Source: Pseudomonadota bacterium
Lineage (GTDB): Bacteria > Pseudomonadota > Gammaproteobacteria > Burkholderiales > Burkholderiaceae_C
DNA: 8,315 bases
Reading direction: 5' to 3'
NCBI GenBank assembly: GCA_023436025.1
Contig: JAEZKX010000093.1
Span: 1 to 8,315, forward strand
Position 1 is the stretch's first letter. Each line of letters opens with the position of its first letter. Shown here piece by piece: positions 1-5,342 of this stretch. A program made the position numbers and the translations under genes. Under the pieces are notes generated by a model, which searched no databases, was not told the DNA's origin, and saw only the letters and a program-made list of their open reading frames with translations.

Positions 1-412
1 CCTCGGGAATGGCGCGCTGCAGGTCGGCCACCAGCTGGCAGGCGTCGTCGCGCACCGCGCCCGCCAGAGCGCGCAGCGGGGCCCGCGGCACCGCATCGGC
101 CGGCGCTGGACCGCCTTCCATCTTCACCAGCAGGAAACCGGCGGCACCCGCGGGCGGCGGTGCGCCGGCCTGCCGCGGGATGGCGTAGACCTGGCGCGGA
201 AGAATCGCCATCGCGTCGAATGGGCGCAAATCCTGCACCCAGCCGTCGACGCGCACCGACAGCGGGGCGGAATGCACGTTGACGATCAGCTGCGCGCAGT
301 CGCGGGCATGGTCGGCCAGCTCGGCGTCGGCCGTCATCAGCGACACGCGGCCGAAGTCGCCGCCGCAGTACGCGAGGTGCGGGGTGCGGTCGGCGGTTGC
401 GGCGGCGGGCAA
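1..412 (-). CDS. Probable AraC-family transcriptional regulator, N-terminal sensor part (3' end beyond window)
   Basis: An open minus-strand frame runs from a stop near 482 to the window edge, and about 137 codons are visible from the chosen start. The segment reading HARDCAQLIVNVHSAPLSVR (about residues 34-53) followed by VDGWVQDLRPFDAMAILPRQ resembles the cupin-like ligand-binding half of AraC regulators, where an H-x-H-D-x-x-Q-L stretch precedes a 'v.vdG....L.P..a.l..p' strand pair. The later stretch LRALAGAVRDDACQLVADLQ fits the helical linker before the DNA-binding domain, which would lie outside the window. No ATG precedes residue 26. A TTG at 410-412 has a GGAG six bases upstream, and the residues between it and the ATG at 335-337 look conserved in style (PHLAYCGGDFGRVSL), so I prefer TTG. 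The gene lies 43 bp after the thiolase on the same strand and could be cotranscribed. The family call is moderate because the helix-turn-helix is not visible. Confidence 0.5.
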   Translation of the reverse strand, partial: MPAAATADRTPHLAYCGGDFGRVSLMTADAELADHARDCAQLIVNVHSAPLSVRVDGWVQDLRPFDAMAILPRQVYAIPRQAGAPPPAGAAGFLLVKMEGGPAPADAVPRAPLRALAGAVRDDACQLVADLQRAIPE

Positions 413-455
413 GCTCTGCTCCGGAACGGACGGGGACGGGGACGGGACGCGAAGA

Positions 456-1616
456 CTACACCGTCGCGGAAGTCCCCAGGATCACCGTGCTTTGGGCCGA
501 CAGCGTGCCGCCGTTGCCATGGGCGATGGCCGTCTCGCAGCCCGCCACCTGGCGCCGGCCGGCCTCGCCGCGCAGCTGGCGCACGGCCTCGATCAGCACG
601 AAGATGCCGTACATGCCCGGATGGCAGTAGGACAGGCCGCCGCCGTTGGTGTTCACCGGCAGCCGGCCGCCGGGCGCGATGGCGCCGTCGGCCACGTAGC
701 GCCCTCCTTCACCCTTGGGGCAGAAGCCGAGGTCTTCCAGGAACAGCAGCGTGGTGATGGTGAAGGCGTCGTACACCTGCACCACGTCGATGTCGCCCGG
801 CAGCAGCCCGGCCATCGCGTAGGCGGCGGCGCCCGAGCGCGCGGCCCCGGTGACCGTCAGGTCGGGCATGTTGCTGATGCTGTAGTGGCCGAGGTCCTCG
901 CCGAACCCCAGCACCGGCACCAGCGGCTTGCGCAGCGTGCGCGCGCGTTCGGCGGACGTGACGATGATCGCGCCGCCGCCGTCGGTGACCAGGCAGCAGT
1001 CGCGCACCGTCAGCGGCGAGCTCACCATGCGCGCGCGCAGCACGTCGGCCACCGTCAGCGGCTCCTTCTCCCAGGCCTGCGGGTTGAGCAGGGCCCAGGC
1101 GCGCGCCGCCACCGCGATCTCGGCCAGTTGCTCGCGCGTGGTGCCGTACTGGTGCATGTGGCGCGAGGCCGCCAGCGCGTAGGAGCTGGCGGTGTAGAGC
1201 GGCCGGTACGGCGCCTCGTACGGGTTCGCGTCGGGCGCCGCGACGTTGGCCCGGCCCATGGTGCGCTGCGTGCTCGCATAGGCGATCAGCGCCACCTCGC
1301 ACAGGCCGGCTTCGATGGCCGCCTGCGCATGGGCCACCATCGACATGAAGCTGCAGCCGCCGATGTTGGTGCCGTCGTGGTAGCGCGGCCGGATGCCGAG
1401 GTACTCCGCCAGCGCCAGGGTCGGCATGCGGCTCTGCGAGGTGGTGGCGAACAGGCCGTCGACGTCGCGCAGCGACAGGCCGGCGTCGGCCAGCGCGCGC
1501 TGCGCCGCCTGGCCCATCAGGTCCAGCGGCGACAGGCCCTGCGCCACTTCGCCCAGTTCGGATTCGGCGACGCCGGCGATGGCGCAGGCGCCGCGCCGCA
1601 AGGCGGTGGCGCTCAT
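456..1616 (-). CDS. SCP-x/Ltp2-type thiolase-fold enzyme (acyl-CoA thiolase or aldolase-like)
   Basis: The 386-aa product matches the thiolase-like lipid-transfer (SCP-x) family in length and layout. The N-terminal part (A-I-A-G-V-A-E-S-E, then D-G-L-F at 53-56) leads to the nucleophile loop G-G-C-S-F with Cys88. The C-terminal half carries VYDAFTITTLLFLEDLGFC (281-299), the N-T-N-G-G-G-L-S-Y-C-H-P-G loop with His332, and IAHGNGGTLSAQST (364-377). The second cysteine of classical biosynthetic/degradative thiolases (C-x-G) is replaced by H-G-N-G-G, as in SCP-x-like and archaeal thiolases. Such enzymes work in the cytoplasm with a DUF35 protein, either as thiolases or, like Ltp2 of steroid side-chain degradation, as retro-aldolases on beta-hydroxyacyl-CoA. 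The adjacent DUF35 gene overlaps it by 4 bp (ATGA). The ATG at 1616 follows a GGAGG four bases upstream (1621-1625), which decides against a longer upstream start. The family is secure; reaction type and substrate are not. Confidence 0.9.
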   Translation of the reverse strand: MSATALRRGACAIAGVAESELGEVAQGLSPLDLMGQAAQRALADAGLSLRDVDGLFATTSQSRMPTLALAEYLGIRPRYHDGTNIGGCSFMSMVAHAQAAIEAGLCEVALIAYASTQRTMGRANVAAPDANPYEAPYRPLYTASSYALAASRHMHQYGTTREQLAEIAVAARAWALLNPQAWEKEPLTVADVLRARMVSSPLTVRDCCLVTDGGGAIIVTSAERARTLRKPLVPVLGFGEDLGHYSISNMPDLTVTGAARSGAAAYAMAGLLPGDIDVVQVYDAFTITTLLFLEDLGFCPKGEGGRYVADGAIAPGGRLPVNTNGGGLSYCHPGMYGIFVLIEAVRQLRGEAGRRQVAGCETAIAHGNGGTLSAQSTVILGTSATV

Positions 1617-2002
1617 GCGGCCTCCGGCACGAAGACGGGATACGGCGGCGCCTCGGCGCCCTGGTGCACGCGGGCGCGCACGCGCATGCCGATGCGCACC
1701 GCGTCGGCCGGCAGGTCCTCGACCCGGCTCATGAGGCGGAAGCCCTCGTCCATGTCGACCAGCACCACGTTGTAGGGCGGTTCGCCGCGCGGGGCGATGA
1801 CCGTGACCGCATGCACCGTGCCCAGGCCGGCGCTGACGCGCCATTCCAGCTCGGGGTTGCCGCTACCGGGGCCCAGCACGCGCGGATAGAAGACGGCGCG
1901 GGCCGAGGCCGGATCGAACTGGTAGGCGAGTTCGCCGCGCTCGAGATGGGCGCGAAAGCGCGCCAGCGGCGACGGCGCCGCCGCTTCGGAAGATGCTGCC
2001 AT
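1613..2002 (-). CDS. DUF35/OB-fold acyl-CoA-associated protein lacking zinc-ribbon cysteines
   Basis: The 129-aa product has the DUF35 arrangement: an N-terminal helix (PLARFRAHLERGELAYQ, 11-27), a region where the rubredoxin-like zinc ribbon normally sits (28-55), then an OB fold beginning L-E-W-R-V-S-A-G-L-G-T-V-H-A-V-T-V-I (52-69) and continuing PPYNVVLVDMDEGFRLMSRV (75-94) and IGMRVRARV (104-112). DUF35 proteins act as scaffolds or CoA-binding partners of thiolase-fold enzymes (archaeal acetoacetyl-CoA thiolase complexes, PhlB in phloroglucinol synthesis, ChsH2 with Ltp2). The protein contains no cysteine at all, so the usual four zinc ligands are absent although the surrounding F-Y-P-R-V motif remains. 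It overlaps the thiolase start by 4 bp and begins 5 bp after the CoA-transferase stop, with no clear Shine-Dalgarno sequence, which suggests coupled translation. The family call rests on the OB-fold pattern and the neighbour. Confidence 0.85.
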   Translation of the reverse strand: MAASSEAAAPSPLARFRAHLERGELAYQFDPASARAVFYPRVLGPGSGNPELEWRVSAGLGTVHAVTVIAPRGEPPYNVVLVDMDEGFRLMSRVEDLPADAVRIGMRVRARVHQGAEAPPYPVFVPEAA

Positions 2003-2007
2003 GGCGT

Positions 2008-3258
2008 TTAGATGATGCGGTTGGCGCGGTGCTGCGCGATCTCGTCGGCGGACAGGCCGAGCAGGCCGCCCAGCACCTCGTCGGTGGAGTCGCCCAGCGT
2101 CGGCGGCGCCCGGTCGTAGACCGGCGGCGTGCCCTGCAGCCGCAGCGGGCTGGCGATGGTCGAGACGGTGCTGCCGTCGGCGCGCGGCAGGTCCACGCGC
2201 AGGCCGCGGTGCCGCACCTGCGGGTCCTCGAACACCTGGGCATAGTCGTTGATGGGGCCACACGGCACGCCGCGCGACTCCAGCCGCTCCAGCCACTCGG
2301 CGCGGCCGCGCGTAAGCATGGTGCGCGCCAGCTCCGGCACCAGGTCCTGGCGGCCGGTGACGCGGCCGGTGACCTTGGCCCAGCGCGGGTCGGCGGCCAG
2401 GTCGGGGCGTCCGAGCGCGGCACAGAACTGCTGCCACTGGCCGTCGTTGCCCACGGCCACCACGATCTCGCCGTCGGCCACGGCGAACACCTGGTAGGGC
2501 ACGAGGCTCGCATGCGCGTTGCCGTAGCGGCGCGGCACCTTGCCGCTGGCGAAGAAGCCGGTGACCTGGTTACCGCCCAGCGCCACGATGCAGTCCAGCA
2601 GCGCCATGTCGATGTACTGGCCCTTGCCCGACACCGTGCGGTGCTGGAGCGCCGACAGGATGGCGATGGTGGCGTACATGCCGGTCATCACGTCGGCGAT
2701 GGCGATGCCCGCCTTCTGCGGTCCGCCGCCGGGCAGGTCGTCGCGCTCGCCGGTGATGCTCATGAGGCCGCCCATGGCCTGGAACACGAAGTCGTAGCCG
2801 GGCTTGTGCGCGCTGGGGCCATCCTGTCCGTAGCCGGTGATGGAGCAGTACACCAGCCCGGGATTCACCTGCGACAGCGCAGCGTAGTCGAGGCCGTAGC
2901 GCTTGAGGTCGCCGATCTTGTAGTTCTCGATCACCACGTCGCTGACCGCCGCCAGCCGCCGCACGATGGCCTGGCCCTCGGGGCGCGAGATGTCGAGCGT
3001 GATCGACTTCTTGCCGCGGTTGGCGGCGGCGTAGTAGGTGGAGTCGCCGGCCGGCGCGCCGTCGCGCAGGATCCAGGGCGGGCCCCAGACGCGCGTGTCG
3101 TCGCCGGCGCCGGGGCGCTCGACCTTGATCACGTCGGCGCCCATGTCGGCCAGGTTCTGGCTGCACCAGGGCCCCGCCAGCACGCGCGACAGGTCGAGCA
3201 CCCGCAGGTGCGAGAGGGCGCCCGGTCCCACCGGGCGCTGTTCGTCGGTTCCGCTCAA
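2008..3258 (-). CDS. CaiB/BaiF family (class III) CoA-transferase
   Basis: The 416-aa product is a class III CoA-transferase, close to the usual length of about 400. It starts with the family signature L-S-H-L-R-V-L-D-L-S-R-V-L-A-G-P-W-C (15-32), continues D-M-G-A-D-V-I-K-V-E (38-47), then ANRGKKSITLDI (79-90), and has the catalytic-aspartate motif P-G-Y-D-F-V-F-Q-A-M-G-G with Asp156. The C-terminal part contains VPCGPINDYAQVFEDPQV (331-348), typical of the small domain. Such enzymes move CoA from a donor such as succinyl-CoA or an intermediate to a carboxylate by a ping-pong-like route in the cytoplasm. The likely start is TTG at 3256-3258: AAGGGG sits six bases upstream and overlaps the stop of the preceding gene, while the only ATG upstream (3312) would overlap that gene by 43 bp and add 18 unfamilylike residues. 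In this operon it probably activates the imported acid. The substrate is unknown. Confidence 0.93.
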   Translation of the reverse strand: MSGTDEQRPVGPGALSHLRVLDLSRVLAGPWCSQNLADMGADVIKVERPGAGDDTRVWGPPWILRDGAPAGDSTYYAAANRGKKSITLDISRPEGQAIVRRLAAVSDVVIENYKIGDLKRYGLDYAALSQVNPGLVYCSITGYGQDGPSAHKPGYDFVFQAMGGLMSITGERDDLPGGGPQKAGIAIADVMTGMYATIAILSALQHRTVSGKGQYIDMALLDCIVALGGNQVTGFFASGKVPRRYGNAHASLVPYQVFAVADGEIVVAVGNDGQWQQFCAALGRPDLAADPRWAKVTGRVTGRQDLVPELARTMLTRGRAEWLERLESRGVPCGPINDYAQVFEDPQVRHRGLRVDLPRADGSTVSTIASPLRLQGTPPVYDRAPPTLGDSTDEVLGGLLGLSADEIAQHRANRII

Positions 3259-3264
3259 GCGCCG

Positions 3265-3272
3265 CCCCTTCA
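3265..3272 (-). promoter_or_regulatory. Shine-Dalgarno fused to stop codon, sets the TTG start of the CoA-transferase
   Basis: On the minus strand the stop of the Bug receptor reads directly into a ribosome binding site (TGAAGGGG), followed by six bases and TTG. The spacing is ideal and only 11 bp separate the two reading frames, so ribosomes finishing the receptor can reinitiate. This is the main evidence for a non-ATG start. Confidence 0.7.
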
Positions 3273-4259
3273 GTCGATCTTCACCTTGGCGTCGTTGATC
3301 ACCTTGCCCCACTTGGTGAGCTCGGCGTCGACGAAGCTGGCGAACTGCGGCTGCGCCATGGTGCCCGGCTCCGCGCCGAGGCTGGCGAACTGCGCCTTGA
3401 TAGCGGGGCTTCGCAGCACCTGCAGCACATCGCCGGCCAGCTTGTCGCGCAGCCTGGGCTCCATGCGGCCCGGCGCATAGAGGCCGAACCAGGCCGTGGC
3501 TTCGAAGCCCTTGAGGCCGGCCTCGTCGATGGTCGGCACGTTGGGCAGCGCCGGCGAGCGCTTGAGCGAAGTGACGCCCAGCGCCCGCAGCTTGCCCGAC
3601 TGGATGTGCTGGAGCACGCCCGGCACCGAGTCGAACATGACCGGGATCTGGCCGCCCAGCAGGTCGTTCAGCGCCGGGGCCGCGCCCTTGTAGGGCACAT
3701 GGACCATGTCGACGCCCGCCATCGACTTGAACAGCTCGCCGCTCAGGTGGTTGGCCCCACCCGTGCCCGCCGAGCCGAAGTTCACCTGGCCCGGATTGGC
3801 GCGCGCGTACTGCACCATCTCCTGCACCGTGCGCGCCGGGAAGGACGGATGCACCACCAGCACGTTGGGCACCGCGGCCACCAGCGCCAACGAGGTGAAG
3901 TCGGTGCGCGTGTCGTACTTGAGGCTCTTGTACAGGCCCGGATTGATCACGTGGTGCGTCGCCGTCAGCATCAGCGTGTAGCCGTCGGCCGGCATGCGCG
4001 CGAGCTGCTCCGAGAAGATGGTGCCGCTGGCCCCCGCCTTGTTGTCGACGATGACCGGCTTGCCCCAGCGGTCGCCGAGCTCCTTGGCGAGCTGGCGCGC
4101 CAGGATGTCGGTGGTGCCGCCCGCCGGGAAGGGGACGACGATCTTCACCGGCTGGGTGGGGAAGTCCTGCGCGCCGGCCGCGAAGGGCAGCGCCAGCGCG
4201 GCGGCGCCGGCCAGGGCGGCGGCGCCCAAGCGCCGGCGGGAACGGTCGGTGTTGTGCAT
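3270..4259 (-). CDS. Bug-family (tripartite tricarboxylate transporter-type) periplasmic substrate-binding protein
   Basis: The 329-aa product has an N-terminal export signal: basic DRSRRR (5-10), a hydrophobic stretch LGAAALAGAAALALPFAAGA (11-30), and probable cleavage after Ala30 before QDFPTQPVKI. The paired arginines may allow Tat export but Sec is equally possible. The mature part carries Bug hallmarks: V-K-I-V-V-P-F-P-A-G-G-T-T-D (38-51), ARQLAKELGDRWGKPVIVDN (54-73), GAsGtifseqlA (76-87), YKSLKYDTRTDFTSLALVA (110-128), the G-S-A-G-T-G-G loop (162-168), VPYKGAAPALNDLLGGQI (188-205) and PTIDEAGLKGFEATAWFGLY (242-261). Bug proteins capture carboxylates or other small anions in the periplasm. 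No TctA or TctB membrane gene is present, which is common for orphan receptors in Burkholderiales. The ATG is preceded by AGGAG nine bases away. Its place in the middle of the operon suggests it binds the operon substrate. Confidence 0.95.
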   Translation of the reverse strand: MHNTDRSRRRLGAAALAGAAALALPFAAGAQDFPTQPVKIVVPFPAGGTTDILARQLAKELGDRWGKPVIVDNKAGASGTIFSEQLARMPADGYTLMLTATHHVINPGLYKSLKYDTRTDFTSLALVAAVPNVLVVHPSFPARTVQEMVQYARANPGQVNFGSAGTGGANHLSGELFKSMAGVDMVHVPYKGAAPALNDLLGGQIPVMFDSVPGVLQHIQSGKLRALGVTSLKRSPALPNVPTIDEAGLKGFEATAWFGLYAPGRMEPRLRDKLAGDVLQVLRSPAIKAQFASLGAEPGTMAQPQFASFVDAELTKWGKVINDAKVKID

Positions 4260-4299
4260 GGTCCTTGTCTCCTGTTTCTGGTTTGGACGGCCGGCGGGC

Positions 4300-4737
4300 T
4301 CAGGCGGGCAGCGGCATTTCGACCATGGCCTCGCCGACCGCGACGACTTCGCCGCGCTGGTTCTGGACCTGCACGTCGAGCATGTACCAGCGGCCGCTCT
4401 GGGTGTCCTTGCAGCCCTTGATGACGGCGCTGGGGGTGATGGTGTCGCCGGGCTTGACCGGCATCTTCCAGCGCGTCTCCAGGCGTCGCTGCACGCCGCC
4501 GTGCGCATAGGCCCAGTCGGTGAGCATCTTGGTGATCACACCGAAGTTGTTCATGCCGTGCATGATGATGCCGCCGAAGTTGGTCTTGCCGAAGTCGCCC
4601 TTCATGTACTCGTCGTCGAGATGCAGGGGGTTGAAGTCGAGCGAGGCTTCGCAGAACGCGCGGATGCTCTCGCGCGTCGGCGAGAACGGGGTGCCGGTGA
4701 GCGTGTGGCCGGTGTCGAAGGTGGTGGTGGTCGTCAT
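4300..4737 (-). CDS. MaoC-like (R)-specific enoyl-CoA hydratase, catalytic-type subunit
   Basis: The 145-aa product is a single hot-dog domain with the hydratase-2 motif A-S-L-D-F-N-P-L-H-L-D-D-E-Y (31-44). Asp34 and His39 correspond to the catalytic Asp/His pair, with Asn36 between. The following G-G-I-I-M-H-G-M (55-62) matches the conserved 'aHGm' turn over the active site. The C-terminal strands (RWKMPVKPGDTI, 89-100; YMLDVQVQNQRGEVVAVGEA, 118-137) complete the fold. Members add water to trans-2-enoyl-CoA, or run the reverse dehydration. It lies 14 bp after the companion MaoC gene, which lacks the histidine, so the two probably form one heteromeric hydratase with this as the catalytic half. 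A GGAAG lies seven bases before the ATG. The fold and catalytic pair are clear; the acyl substrate is not. Confidence 0.92.
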   Translation of the reverse strand: MTTTTTFDTGHTLTGTPFSPTRESIRAFCEASLDFNPLHLDDEYMKGDFGKTNFGGIIMHGMNNFGVITKMLTDWAYAHGGVQRRLETRWKMPVKPGDTITPSAVIKGCKDTQSGRWYMLDVQVQNQRGEVVAVGEAMVEMPLPA

Positions 4738-4751
4738 GGCAATGCTTCCGT

Positions 4752-5225
4752 TCAGGCGGGGCGGATCGTCTGGCCGCGGCCGGAGCAGATCACCTGGTTG
4801 TGCTGGTTGAAGAACACGTTGTCGTGCACCACGAACAGCCGGTCCTTCTTGATGAACTTGTCGAGGGCACGGCCTTCCATGCGGATGGTGTCGCCCGGGC
4901 GCGCCGGAATGTTGTAGCTCCAGGACTGGCCGGCGTTGACCGTGCCGGGGCTGCGCATCCAGTCGTCGGCCGGCGTGCAGGCGAACATCAGCAGGATGTG
5001 GATGGTGGGCGGGGCGATCAGGCCGCCATAGGGCGACTTCTTCGCGAACTCCTCGTCGAAGTACAGCGGGTGCATGTCGCCGACCACGCGGCAGTACTTC
5101 TGGATTGCCTCCAGCGTCAGCACGTAGGGGATGGTCTTGCGCGGCTCGCCCGGGATGATCTGCTCCCAGGTCTTGCGCAGGTTGTTGTCTTTCCAGAAGT
5201 CGGTTTCGAAGCTCTGATCGCTCAT
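4752..5225 (-). CDS. MaoC N-terminal-type (FAS1-like dehydratase) hot-dog protein, probable non-catalytic hydratase subunit
   Basis: The 157-aa product is the first gene of the operon. It has the N-terminal MaoC layout: Y-C-R-V-V-G-D-M-H-P-L-Y-F-D-E-E-F-A (44-61), then Y-G-G-L-I-A-P-P-T-I-H (66-76), then strands PGTVNAGQSWSYNIPARPGD (93-112) and LFVVHDNVFFNQHNQVICSG (130-149). In the hydratase motif G-D-x-N-P-x-H, the catalytic histidine position is Tyr55 and the asparagine position is His52, so the standard Asp/His pair is incomplete. In two-subunit hydratases such as ChsH1/ChsH2, and in the double hot-dog of peroxisomal hydratase 2, one half binds the acyl group while the other holds the catalytic pair. 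The next gene supplies the latter. No Shine-Dalgarno sequence is obvious before the ATG at 5225; a 5' leader of about 70 bases is predicted. Confidence 0.9.
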   Translation of the reverse strand: MSDQSFETDFWKDNNLRKTWEQIIPGEPRKTIPYVLTLEAIQKYCRVVGDMHPLYFDEEFAKKSPYGGLIAPPTIHILLMFACTPADDWMRSPGTVNAGQSWSYNIPARPGDTIRMEGRALDKFIKKDRLFVVHDNVFFNQHNQVICSGRGQTIRPA

Positions 5226-5239
5226 GGTGGTGCCGTGGG

Positions 5240-5267
5240 TTGACGAGGCGTGGACATGGTCTACAAT
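5240..5267 (+). promoter_or_regulatory. Sigma70-like promoter for the IclR-family gene
   Basis: TTGACG at 5240-5245 and TACAAT at 5262-5267 are separated by 16 bp, close to consensus on both boxes. Transcription would start near 5274, at the left edge of the first palindrome, giving a leader of about 70 bases before the ATG at 5343. Confidence 0.6.
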
Positions 5268-5275
5268 GTCCGCTT

Positions 5276-5316
5276 AGCGGTTATTAATGGCCGCTGTAAG
5301 GTCATTATTGGCCGTT
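5276..5316. promoter_or_regulatory. Two tandem imperfect palindromes, probable IclR operator
   Basis: Site 1 (5276-5295) reads AGCGGttATTAATggCCGCT: perfect 5-bp arms around an ATTAAT core, 16 of 20 positions symmetric. Site 2 (5297-5316) is offset by exactly 21 bp, about two helical turns. It matches site 1 over GGTTATTAATGGCCG versus GGTCATTATTGGCCG (5279-5293 and 5300-5314), 13 of 15 identical. Site 1 lies at the expected start of the IclR promoter and site 2 covers the -10 of the opposing catabolic promoter. The position and symmetry fit a dimer-of-dimers regulator such as IclR proteins. The link to this regulator is inference. Confidence 0.6.
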
Positions 5317-5333
5317 CAGCGGCCGCATGTCAA
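5304..5333 (-). promoter_or_regulatory. Sigma70-like promoter for the catabolic operon
   Basis: On the minus strand a perfect -35 box TTGACA (5333-5328) is followed after 18 bp by AATAAT (5309-5304), one base from the -10 consensus. Transcription would start near 5297, about 70 bases before the first ATG at 5225. The -10 box lies inside the second palindrome, and an 8-bp palindrome GCGGCCGC (5319-5326) lies in the spacer. Confidence 0.6.
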
Positions 5334-5342
5334 CATCGGACC

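Noticed and set aside
279..1775. A 498-codon plus-strand frame opposite the thiolase
   Set aside because: It has low-complexity Arg/Ala/His/Gly composition, no family motif, and lies fully antisense to a gene with a clear catalytic Cys and His.
1993..3480. A 495-codon plus-strand frame opposite the CoA-transferase
   Set aside because: It is an antisense shadow with repetitive His/Ala/Val/Arg composition; the minus strand encodes a complete class III CoA-transferase with its catalytic Asp.
5319..5326. GCGGCCGC palindrome as a separate regulator site
   Set aside because: An 8-bp GC-only palindrome is easily found by chance at this base composition; I mention it only as part of the promoter spacer.
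5250..5342. Longer start of the IclR regulator at ATG 5250
   Set aside because: The extra 31 residues would be translated from the promoter and palindromes, the start would lie upstream of the predicted transcript, and the family N-terminus begins at the ATG at 5343.
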